Origin: an uncultured Porphyromonas sp.
Lineage (GTDB): Bacteria; Bacteroidota; Bacteroidia; Bacteroidales; Porphyromonadaceae
Reading direction: 5' to 3'
Assembly (NCBI GenBank): GCA_902465775.1
Contig: CABQOJ010000046.1
Coordinates: 1-8,447 of the forward strand
DNA length: 8,447 nucleotides
Shown here: one piece after another, positions 1 through 6,020 of the stretch
Layout of the letters: every line of letters starts with the position of its first letter
Numbering within the stretch: position 1 is the first letter of the stretch
Made by a program: the position numbers and the translations under genes
The notes under the pieces: model-generated
Databases searched by the model: none
What the model saw: only the letters and a program-made list of their open reading frames with translations
Told to the model about the DNA's origin: nothing

Positions 1-2
1 GT

Positions 3-1118
3 AAATATGTGATTAGACTGCGGCACCTCGGCCAGTACGGGATAGGTGGCAAATAGTATCGGTGCGGCGCCACGTAGACCGACCCAAGAGGTGAAGAGAC
101 GAGCTTTGAAGGATAGGTTGCGGAATGGCAGTAGCGTCACGAAACAAGCTAGCGGACGGGCTACAAACATCATCAGCACAGCGATGAGTAACGTTGGAAT
201 CAACACGGGGAGCATGTCGCTCGGATTGACCAAGAGTCCTAGCATGATGAAGAGTATAATCTGTACGAGCCAGGTGATACCATCGAAGAAGCCATACACA
301 GACTTACGGGCTGTGATCTTGCTATTCCCGAGATAGATACCAGCGATGTAGACTGCGAGGTAACCGTTACCCCCGATGTACCATGTGCTCACGTAGGTGA
401 TCATGACAAAGCAGAGCAGGGCGATAGGGTAGAGGACTTCGTTCTGAATGTTCAGGTTATTGAGCATCTTGACACATAGCCACCCAAAGAAGAAGCCTCC
501 TATGACTCCAAATAAAAACTGTAGTACGAGGCTTCCCGCCACTCCCCATAGGGAGGTTTCGCCTGCCATGACGAAGCCAATCAGAGCTACAGTAATCATG
601 TAAGCCATCGGGTCGTTACTACCACTCTCTAGCTCTAGAAGAGGTTTTAGATTCTCCTTGAGATGCACACGCTGCGAACGTAGGATCGCAAAGACCGAGG
701 CGGAGTCGGTACTGGACATCGTCGCAGCCAGCAGGATGGCGATAGGCAGCGAAAAGGTGAGCGAAGCAAAGAGATAGTGCGTCACTCCAAAGATAAGCAA
801 CCCCGTAAAGAGTGTCGTAAGCAATACTCCGATAGTACTCAACGCAATACCTTCTCCTATTACAGGGCGTATCTGCGAGAGCTTGGTCCCCATACCACCC
901 GAAAAGAGGATGATCGATAGAGCCACGATCCCAATGGACTGCACCCCCCTCATATTGCTAAACTGGATGCCGATGCCATCCACTCCAAAGAGCATACCTG
1001 TCAGCAGGAAGAGGAGCAGGGCGGGGACGCCAAAGCGCGCACCTACCTTACCCAGTAGGATAGCAACAAAGATTACAACGGATCCTATGATTAGAAAGGT
1101 CTCAGTAGATAAAATCAT
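3..1118 (-). CDS. CPA1-type cation (K+/Na+):proton antiporter, C-terminus outside window
   Basis: Integral inner-membrane exchanger of the monovalent cation:proton antiporter-1 family, resembling the NhaP2/CvrA potassium/proton antiporters that export K+ or Na+ against protons. The 372 codons in the window start with MILSTETFL and are a succession of hydrophobic segments. Family signatures visible are SSTDSASVFAILR (about residues 135-147), ELESGSNDPMA (162-172), whose Asn168-Asp169 pair corresponds to the CPA1 ion-binding ND motif, and GLRGAAP (347-353) with the conserved arginine. The frame is still open at the left edge, so the last membrane helix and any C-terminal regulatory (TrkA_C/RCK-like) domain are missing. 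NhaP2-type proteins are usually longer than this, as I recall. The ATG start is the first in frame before hydrophobic helix 1 and lies about 100 bp downstream of a TATATTTG box. Ion preference cannot be read from sequence. Confidence 0.9.
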   Translation of the reverse strand, partial: MILSTETFLIIGSVVIFVAILLGKVGARFGVPALLLFLLTGMLFGVDGIGIQFSNMRGVQSIGIVALSIILFSGGMGTKLSQIRPVIGEGIALSTIGVLLTTLFTGLLIFGVTHYLFASLTFSLPIAILLAATMSSTDSASVFAILRSQRVHLKENLKPLLELESGSNDPMAYMITVALIGFVMAGETSLWGVAGSLVLQFLFGVIGGFFFGWLCVKMLNNLNIQNEVLYPIALLCFVMITYVSTWYIGGNGYLAVYIAGIYLGNSKITARKSVYGFFDGITWLVQIILFIMLGLLVNPSDMLPVLIPTLLIAVLMMFVARPLACFVTLLPFRNLSFKARLFTSWVGLRGAAPILFATYPVLAEVPQSNHIF

Positions 1119-1214
1119 AAGGTGATTGCTAATGAATATGGTGATCTAACGAAAGCTCCCAGAGGACTGTGACAACTATCTCAGATCTCATAGAGAAGGG
1201 AAACAATACGTTCG

Positions 1215-1222
1215 CAAATATA
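1215..1222 (-). promoter_or_regulatory. Bacteroidetes-type -7 box for the antiporter gene
   Basis: The minus strand reads TATATTTG, an exact fit to the TAnnTTTG -7 element used by the Bacteroidetes primary sigma factor. It lies about 97 bp upstream of the antiporter ATG. No convincing TTTG -33 element is present 19-21 bp further upstream, so the call rests on the -7 box alone. Confidence 0.45.
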
Positions 1223-1321
1223 CGAAAGAAATCAATTCTCTCGGTCCAGAAAGGCGTAGCGTAGATGCAACTCCTCCAATCTCGGTCTACTATCTTCGCC
1301 TTAAGGGGCCAGAAGCTTATC

Positions 1322-1371
1322 TATACTAAAGAAACGACCACGAGGGAGTCTAGATACCCCTTCGTGGTCGT
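1322..1371 (-). terminator. Intrinsic terminator after the fimbrillin gene
   Basis: Positions 1334-1346 (ACGACCACGAGGG) pair with 1358-1371 to form a 13-bp stem with one bulged base and an 11-nt loop. On the minus strand the stem is followed by a T-rich tail, TTCTTTAGTATA. On the plus strand no comparable T-run follows directly. It begins 43 bp after the fimbrillin stop codon, so it probably ends that transcript and separates it from the antiporter gene, which has its own -7 box. Confidence 0.65.
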
Positions 1372-1414
1372 CGTATTAGTCTTTTGCACCTCCTAATATG
1401 AGGTGTAGGAGAGG

Positions 1415-2998
1415 TTACAGATCGGCTGTATTATTGCGATCTACTAGTGGTATGAGGGTTAGCGTAGAGGAGATTGACTGCTTGGACATATACTCCTCAG
1501 GATGATCCACCGTCTGCATCAAGACGGGAAGTCCAAAGTCTGAGATACTCTTGATCTCAATACGATAGTCGTTGTTTCGAACAATGCCGTAGTGCCCATA
1601 GCCCTCTTGATCTGGAGCGTGCTGGATGGGCAGGTAGTAATAGTTGTAGCTCCGCAGGTAATAGCGCAAGCCCTTGAAGTCTATTGGATAGAGCTCACCT
1701 TGATACGCAGCAACTGGTACGAACATCTTGTCTCCATATGCCGCTACAAACTCCTCGCACACTGTCTGTAAGTCTTGGGGATAACCTGCTGGTATGGTTA
1801 CGATAGGCTTCGGATTACTCGTAGACTTATTGCGCTCGTGGATTTTTGTCAGATAAGCGGTAAAGTCTCGGCCACGATAGTAGCGTCCCTTAAAGCTAAC
1901 CCATCCCTCGTCTGGTGTAAAGTCACTAAGCGCATTTAAGCTCGTAGGATAAATCTTGTAGCCCACGAGTACGGATGGGAGGAAGTAATACGTAAAGTGG
2001 TCGGGATCAATAGTCGTCTCCGAGATGTAGTACGTTTTCTCTGTTAGAGCACACTCATCTACTGTTTTGGGAATTAGTTTAAGGGACTCTAGATTGCAAA
2101 TCGTTTTGGTCTCGTTGATGTATCTGTAAGTCTTAAGAAGTGTCCTGTAGTTACTTTGATTACTGCGGGCAATTTCTTTATAACCAGGAGAGTAAGCATA
2201 TCGATTAGCAAAGTTGGACCCATCTCCAGGCTGCTCCATGATATTACCAGAGACTCCGACGAGCGGTGCTAGATCACGCATCAAGAAAACCTGTAGAGCT
2301 CGACTTCCGACCTTAAAGACGCCACCATTGGTCAGATCAATTGACATATACTGAGGCACTTTAGGCTCACCAAACATTCTTAAGCGAGCGATCGTCCGTG
2401 TGAGTGGCACTTGTACTGGTGATGCTCCTTCGTCAAAGGCACTCTTCTCAATCTTTATGGGACCTTGGTCATTACTCCATACGACAGAAGTAACCTTTTT
2501 CTCAGACACACTGTATAGTTCTATAAGTCTATAAGTTGACTCATAGAGCTTACTCCAAGATACGCCCTGCCCAAAGGCATTTTGAATCGAAGGCGTAGCA
2601 TTGAGTACTGCGACTAGGTAGTAGGAAGAAACGGGCAGAGACATCGATAGAGGAGCACTGGTCGCTAGTTCTGATTTACCGAAGGTAAGGTGAGCCACCA
2701 TAGTGCGCTCTGCAGGCTCAGACTCACTGGAGAAAAAGTAGAGATCTAGGGTCTCTACAGCAGATAGGGGATCATCACCACCAGCTCTCAGATTCGCTCC
2801 TAGGCAGTTCAGCTGTATGCTTAAGTTGCCTTCCGTAGCTATCTGCTCGGGAGCTTTAGGCGATTTACGACACGCTCCCAGTAGCAGTACACTCATGCAC
2901 AGTACTAGTGAGACGAGTTTAGGTGTTGCAAGGCTCTTCTGCCTTTGTGAGCCAGTGCCCGCTTGCTGCGGGACGCTTCTTGATCTGTTTAGTTTCAT
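1415..2998 (-). CDS. Mfa1/FimA-type fimbrillin lipoprotein
   Basis: Predicted structural subunit of Bacteroidales type V fimbriae, exported as a lipoprotein, processed at the cell surface and polymerised by donor-strand exchange. The 527-residue precursor has a long basic N-region, a hydrophobic core and a lipobox LLGAC ending at Cys43. ATEGNLSIQ (54-62) then leads to NLR-AGGDD, where Arg71-Ala72 matches the position and context of the Arg-gingipain cut that matures FimA and Mfa1 (family knowledge, recalled). LTRTIARLRMF (199-209) fits the conserved core motif between the two fimbrillin domains, and YGIVRNNDYRIEIKSI (470-485) closely resembles the C-terminal VRNNxY..xIKSI motif of Mfa1. The tail SISSTLTLIPLVD (508-520) suits the C-terminal strand. 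Length is close to Mfa1 and longer than FimA. No anchor (Mfa2/FimB) or accessory genes are adjacent in this window. It could be a tip or accessory subunit rather than the main shaft protein. Confidence 0.8.
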   Translation of the reverse strand: MKLNRSRSVPQQAGTGSQRQKSLATPKLVSLVLCMSVLLLGACRKSPKAPEQIATEGNLSIQLNCLGANLRAGGDDPLSAVETLDLYFFSSESEPAERTMVAHLTFGKSELATSAPLSMSLPVSSYYLVAVLNATPSIQNAFGQGVSWSKLYESTYRLIELYSVSEKKVTSVVWSNDQGPIKIEKSAFDEGASPVQVPLTRTIARLRMFGEPKVPQYMSIDLTNGGVFKVGSRALQVFLMRDLAPLVGVSGNIMEQPGDGSNFANRYAYSPGYKEIARSNQSNYRTLLKTYRYINETKTICNLESLKLIPKTVDECALTEKTYYISETTIDPDHFTYYFLPSVLVGYKIYPTSLNALSDFTPDEGWVSFKGRYYRGRDFTAYLTKIHERNKSTSNPKPIVTIPAGYPQDLQTVCEEFVAAYGDKMFVPVAAYQGELYPIDFKGLRYYLRSYNYYYLPIQHAPDQEGYGHYGIVRNNDYRIEIKSISDFGLPVLMQTVDHPEEYMSKQSISSTLTLIPLVDRNNTADL

Positions 2999-3056
2999 AG
3001 AAGTTATATATGAGAGAGTTATTTCTTCACTTTTGGTGCGAAGTTAAGCAAAAAGA

Positions 3057-3067
3057 GGGGAATCCCC
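3057..3067. promoter_or_regulatory. GGGGATTCCCC palindrome in the fimbrillin promoter/leader
   Basis: The minus strand reads GGGGATTCCCC, a palindrome around a central base, directly followed by TCTTTTTG. It sits just downstream of the TAAGTTTG box, around the expected transcription start, or between the two elements of the alternative promoter. It could be an operator or a very small hairpin with a U-run. Function is inferred from position only. Confidence 0.3.
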
Positions 3068-3068
3068 C

Positions 3069-3076
3069 CAAACTTA
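3069..3076 (-). promoter_or_regulatory. Candidate -7 box for the fimbrillin gene
   Basis: The minus strand reads TAAGTTTG, matching TAnnTTTG, about 70 bp upstream of the fimbrillin ATG. A weaker alternative, TAACTTCG, lies at 3039-3046. In that alternative, the TTTG inside the first box would serve as a -33 element at 22-bp spacing. Which of the two is used cannot be decided from sequence. Confidence 0.4.
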
Positions 3077-3302
3077 ATCCCAATTCTCATAATCAGCTTA
3101 TCTAACTAAACATAAAACTCATTCTGAATCTTACGAGGATTTAGTAAAGCTGTCCGATGAATCAGTCTAATACTTACGAAAATAGTTAGTCTTCTAGGAA
3201 TTGCGCATGAGAATAAGCAAGGGAAATGTGACTTGAGCATCACTATGCAGCGCTACAGCCCGACGCTAGTTACTCAGATATTCGAGATGATTCGGATCTC
3301 TC

Positions 3303-3464
3303 CCGAGGAATTTCTCAATAGCTAGCTGGAAAATGGAAATTATCTACTGAGGCGAGAAATGAAACTTCGGAGGAATGAAATGAAACTTCGGAAATATGCA
3401 ATCTCAAGTCCGAAGAATTTTCCGACGCCTCACTGGATAATCCAAGATTTCCACCGAGGAATTT
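3303..3464. repeat. Cluster of short GGAA/TTCC-rich repeats
   Basis: The 11-mer CCGAGGAATTT occurs at 3303-3313 and 3454-3464, with a one-base variant CCGAAGAATTT at 3410-3420. Between them, the 16-mer GAAATGAAACTTCGGA is tandemly repeated at 3356-3371 and 3377-3392 (period 21). TTTCCACCG followed by AGGAA lies at 3448-3461, a near-copy of an element at 7851-7865. A 69-codon open frame runs through this cluster (3359-3568), but its first part is built from the repeats and I do not regard it as a gene. Confidence 0.6.
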
Positions 3465-3839
3465 GCGATTTCCTTCATAGAGGCGCAGATGAACTCACCC
3501 TATATAGTGGTTCAGTCCCTGATCTAAAAATCAAAGCCTCTTTGCTAGACCCCAATCCTTCTTACTAGTTTATCATCTTGACCAGTTACTAGGCGTAAGC
3601 ATTGACAAGGCAAATACAGAAGCCTAAAGAAGAAACAAGACAATCACAATTAAACAGCGCCAAGCATCACAAATAAAATTCTCTCCGGCGCAATACATTT
3701 CAATCTCATCACAACTGTATCATCGCATGCTTAATATCACTATATTCCTCTAACTTATCACGGTTGCACAATGGAAGATTTAGTTGTAATATCCGGCGTT
3801 TCACGATATTATAAGCATCTGAAAATCATATTCTATGTA

Positions 3840-3859
3840 CTAGTTATGAGCTAGTTATG
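3840..3859. repeat. Two tandem copies of CTAGTTATG (period 11)
   Basis: CTAGTTATG occurs at 3840-3848 and again at 3851-3859. The spacing is about one helical turn, so it could be a paired protein-binding site, but it may equally be chance in AT-rich DNA. It is about 300 bp upstream of the Xre regulator gene. Confidence 0.35.
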
Positions 3860-4063
3860 TTTAATTCGGCAAGCAATACCCTACTAATATCTGATTATAT
3901 ATTGATAGCTGGCAGCTCTCCCCTACTCTACCCTGCTAAAAAGCAGATGTAACTATCTATTGGCCAGTTTATAGGTTCCGATATGTGTAGAGGAGATGTA
4001 AGTGGAAAACCATGCACTATCTGATGAATCAGCCACAAAAGACGTATCTCTATCACAGAATCG

Positions 4064-4094
4064 CTTGTCATCTCAATTGTATTTACTACATTTG
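4064..4094 (+). promoter_or_regulatory. Bacteroidetes-type promoter for the Xre regulator gene
   Basis: The -7 box TACATTTG (4087-4094) fits TAnnTTTG exactly. CTTG at 4064-4067 is a near match to the TTTG -33 element, with 19 bp between them, which is within the normal 19-21 bp range. Transcription would begin near 4101, which places the start codon at 4164 rather than at the upstream ATG 4002. Confidence 0.6.
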
Positions 4095-4163
4095 TATGAC
4101 AATACATTTCAGACAACTGCAGTGCTGGTCGTTACAAATGGATATGTGATAAAGAGAGAGACT

Positions 4164-4679
4164 ATGTTGATCGAATCAGAGGGAATTATAGAGCGTGTAC
4201 GCTACATGATGGAGTCTATGGAGCTAAACGCGACAGCTTTTGCGACAGAGGCGGGGATCACGCCGTCTGTCATCAGCCATATGCTCAACGGGCGCAATCG
4301 TCCCACCATAGAGACGCTGAATAATATCATCGCTGCCTATCCATCGTGGAGCTATGAGTGGCTACTCTTTGGCAAGGGAGCTCCTAAGCGCGAAGAGGAG
4401 AAGAGCGTCACGACCTCTTTAGAGGGCACGCTCTTTGGTAGTTATGAGGGTGGTGGCGCTTCATCTCTTCAGCCAGCACAGCCTGTGCAGCGAGAGCTCA
4501 CGTCTGAGCATACTTCACAGAGTCAGGGAGCGCCCTTTCCATTTACCAGAGAGGAGGTTGAGCAGATACGTCAGATGCTTCACCAGCCAGACGCTCCAGA
4601 ACGTGAAGTTCACGAGATACGCATCTTTTATAGTGACGGGAGCTACGAGATATTCGTTCCTCAGAGCAATAGGAAGTAA
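4164..4679 (+). CDS. Xre-family helix-turn-helix transcriptional regulator
   Basis: A 171-residue probable DNA-binding regulator acting in the cytoplasm. Residues about 8-62 form a Cro/C1-type helix-turn-helix domain: ERVRYMMESMELNATAFA, then AGITPSVISHMLNGRNRP with the recognition helix at about 35-44, ending in SYEWLLFGKG (63-72), a pattern I associate with chromosomal Bacteroidetes Xre proteins. A low-complexity Ser/Gln/Glu-rich linker (about 75-128) and a short helix (TREEVEQIRQML) lead to EIRIFYSDGSYEIFVP (151-166), which looks like a small beta-hairpin. The frame is open back to an ATG at 4002, but those 54 codons look random and contain the TACATTTG promoter box, so ATG 4164 is chosen. 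Purine-rich AAAGAGAGAG precedes it. Operator and targets are unknown. No toxin or phage partner gene is adjacent, so a lone regulator is more likely than an antitoxin or phage repressor. Confidence 0.75.
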   Translation: MLIESEGIIERVRYMMESMELNATAFATEAGITPSVISHMLNGRNRPTIETLNNIIAAYPSWSYEWLLFGKGAPKREEEKSVTTSLEGTLFGSYEGGGASSLQPAQPVQRELTSEHTSQSQGAPFPFTREEVEQIRQMLHQPDAPEREVHEIRIFYSDGSYEIFVPQSNRK

Positions 4680-4752
4680 AAGTTGCCTCGTACAGTCAAA
4701 AGTAAAAGCTGCCTCGTACAGTCAAAAGTAAAGGCTGCCTACTTAATCAAAA
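4675..4752. repeat. 26-bp tandem repeat, two near-identical copies plus one degenerate
   Basis: The unit AGTAAAAGCTGCCTCGTACA (first 20 bases) plus GTCAAA is present at 4675-4700 and 4701-4726 with a single difference (T for C). A diverged third copy lies at 4727-4752. The stop codon of the Xre gene (TAA at 4677-4679) lies within copy 1. Copies 2 and 3 carry the same AGTAA, so a deletion between copies would leave the protein end unchanged. Copy 3 forms one arm of the downstream hairpin. Confidence 0.85.
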
Positions 4753-4763
4753 GCAGACAGCCT
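4732..4763. terminator. Possible bidirectional terminator hairpin between convergent genes
   Basis: AGGCTGCCT (4732-4740) pairs with AGACAGCCT (4755-4763), a 9-bp stem with one mismatch and a 14-nt loop. On the minus strand the tail reads TTTACTTTTGAC, suited to ending the operon that reads in from the right. On the plus strand the tail AAACGGTTGTTT is poorer, so its use by the Xre gene is less certain. Confidence 0.45.
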
Positions 4764-4775
4764 AAACGGTTGTTT

Positions 4776-4801
4776 CTAAAAAGGAAGCACAACATTCCTT
4801 T
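4776..4801 (-). terminator. AT-rich terminator after the outer-membrane protein gene
   Basis: AAAGGAA (4780-4786) pairs with TTCCTTT (4795-4801) around an 8-nt loop. On the minus strand the stem runs directly into TTTTTAG. It lies 29 bp past the stop codon of the minus-strand outer-membrane protein gene. The stem is short and AT-rich, so it may act together with the hairpin at 4732-4763. Confidence 0.45.
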
Positions 4802-4829
4802 CATCTAAAAGAAGCGCTGCCCGCACCCT

Positions 4830-6020
4830 TTAGCGAAATACTTTGTCGTAGTGGAAGGTGAGCGTCAGAGAGAGCATATGGCTCAGACGGCTCGGCGTAG
4901 CGGTACGACGGTTCCACCAGAGGGCACCCTCCAGGCGCAAGTCCCCGAAGCCCGAGAGAGGCACGTCTAGTGCTGGATAAACGCCCAGTCGCCATTGGTC
5001 GCCTGCTGTACGAGCTGACGAAAGGAGCGGTCCCCCGTATGGCGCATAGTAGCTGTGTCCGTAGGTAGCATCAGCCGCTAAGCGAAGGAACTTATGTCGC
5101 CAAGCCAAGCGACCATAGAGGCCATATCCAAGAGGTGGCTCAGGCTTGCCATCACGTAGCGAGGAGCCCAAGAAGTGCAACGCGCCTTCGACCGTCCCCT
5201 GCGTACCATATTTATATTGTGTAGTTAGCCCCGCAGCTCCTGCCAGATAAGTGTGTAGCGTGTCTGGTGGCGTCATCTGCTGTATCTCGCCTGCCCGATG
5301 ATGAGCCGTAGCCTGACCAGTGAACTGAACGCACCAAGGCTCCTTGTCGTAAAGCCTGTAAGCAGTCGCCAGTAGTGCCGCAAAAGCCTCCTGATGAGTC
5401 TCGCCAGGGAAGATAAACCCTTGCCAATCAATAAGCGCCTCTAGGTCAAAGCGTGGATAGCTTAGCTGGATCATCGCCCCCTGCGCAGGGTCCCGTGTGA
5501 AACTGTACTCAGGGTCGTAGAGCGGAGAGACGAGCGAGAGCGACCCGCCTTGATCGACGGTAGACGAGGCGACACCTCGTAGCGCTAGCGTCTTAGCCCC
5601 GAGGAGCGTCCCCATCGAGACGTTGATATGGTCGTTCGGTCTGTATTGTAAGGAGAGGATAGGACGCAGATGCACGCCACTTCCCTGCTCCTCAGGCTTG
5701 GCTCCCCAGTGTGGCAAGTGGTCGTACCAGCCACCTCGTGGATAGCGCTGTGCACCTAGTAAAGTAAGGCTGTAAACGCCACCGACGAGACGCACCTTGC
5801 GATGCTCCAGCGCCACAGTGGGGCTCAGCTGCCACCCAGGGAGTGTATAGCCGAGCTGATAGTCTGAGTGGTACTCATTATTGCGAAAGAAGGTCACTGC
5901 GTCTACCCCTACGCGCAGATGCACCGAGTCCACGCCCAGCTCCGCAACATTGCTAGCGCAGAGTACGGAGATCGGGGCTAGCAGTAGTAGGATCGCCCCC
6001 AGTAGCTGTCTCGCCTTCAT
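4830..6020 (-). CDS. Uncharacterised outer-membrane beta-barrel-like protein
   Basis: I do not recognise a named family. The 396-residue protein starts MKARQLLGAILLLLAPISVLCAS, a typical signal peptide with cleavage likely around residues 22-24 (no lipobox). The mature part is a run of alternating polar/hydrophobic segments rich in Tyr, Trp, Leu and Gly, such as LRPILSLQYRPNDHINVSMG, GLYGRLAWRHKFLRLAADATYG and a final MLSLTLTFHYDKVFR, as expected for amphipathic strands of an outer-membrane barrel ending at the C-terminus. No plug, TonB box or OmpA-type domain is seen. An in-frame ATG 34 codons upstream (6122) would put the signal peptide inside the protein and lie deep in the preceding gene, so it is rejected. 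The ATG chosen overlaps the methyltransferase stop in TGATG, implying translational coupling. Transport, adhesion or assembly roles cannot be separated here. Confidence 0.7.
   Translation of the reverse strand: MKARQLLGAILLLLAPISVLCASNVAELGVDSVHLRVGVDAVTFFRNNEYHSDYQLGYTLPGWQLSPTVALEHRKVRLVGGVYSLTLLGAQRYPRGGWYDHLPHWGAKPEEQGSGVHLRPILSLQYRPNDHINVSMGTLLGAKTLALRGVASSTVDQGGSLSLVSPLYDPEYSFTRDPAQGAMIQLSYPRFDLEALIDWQGFIFPGETHQEAFAALLATAYRLYDKEPWCVQFTGQATAHHRAGEIQQMTPPDTLHTYLAGAAGLTTQYKYGTQGTVEGALHFLGSSLRDGKPEPPLGYGLYGRLAWRHKFLRLAADATYGHSYYAPYGGPLLSSARTAGDQWRLGVYPALDVPLSGFGDLRLEGALWWNRRTATPSRLSHMLSLTLTFHYDKVFR

Larger units (their letters stand above)
1119..1414. other. Intergenic spacer between fimbrillin and antiporter genes
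   Basis: This 296-bp spacer holds no credible gene on either strand. Besides the terminator hairpin and the -7 box, it has a short inverted repeat, CACCTC (1387-1392) and GAGGTG (1400-1405), just after the fimbrillin stop. That repeat lacks a T-run and is probably not a terminator. Confidence 0.6.
2999..4163. other. Gene-poor, AT-rich intergenic region of about 1.2 kb
   Basis: No reading frame here resembles a known protein, and none has convincing start context. Contents seen are the fimbrillin leader and promoter (about 3000-3076), the repeat cluster (3303-3464), an 11-bp tandem repeat (3840-3859), a tight hairpin CTGCT-AAAA-AGCAG (3933-3946) and the regulator promoter (4064-4094). The stretch 3569-3990 is visibly more AT-rich than the flanking genes and otherwise featureless. 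It could be decayed genes, an untranslated RNA or simple spacer. Nothing in the sequence decides among these. Confidence 0.5.

Noticed and set aside
46..336. Plus-strand open frame opposite the antiporter gene
   Set aside because: Antisense to a clearly recognisable membrane transporter; its composition is a by-product of the real frame. The same applies to the plus-strand frame at 883-1125.
2817..3047. Plus-strand open frame over the fimbrillin signal peptide and leader
   Set aside because: It is antisense to the fimbrillin start and promoter and resembles no protein.
3161..3325. Open stretch ending in a possible 26-residue peptide from ATG 3245
   Set aside because: Too short, no start context, and its end runs into the CCGAGGAATTT repeat; not distinguishable from chance.
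3359..3568. Plus-strand 69-codon frame
   Set aside because: It begins inside the tandem 16-mer repeat (MKLRRNEMKLRK is just the repeat translated) and shows no family resemblance or promoter.
3928..4116. Minus-strand 62-codon frame
   Set aside because: It covers the promoter of the Xre gene on the opposite strand and has no recognisable features.
4164..4679. Xre protein as antitoxin or prophage repressor
   Set aside because: No toxin, integrase or phage gene lies next to it, and its C-terminal region does not resemble the peptidase domain of C1/LexA-like repressors.
4675..4752. Tandem repeat as a CRISPR array
   Set aside because: The 26-bp units are directly adjacent without spacers, and there are no cas genes.
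4801..5427. Minus-strand frames at 4801-4995 and 5212-5427
   Set aside because: Alternative-frame shadows of the outer-membrane protein gene, rich in Arg/Gly/Ser as expected for out-of-frame reading.
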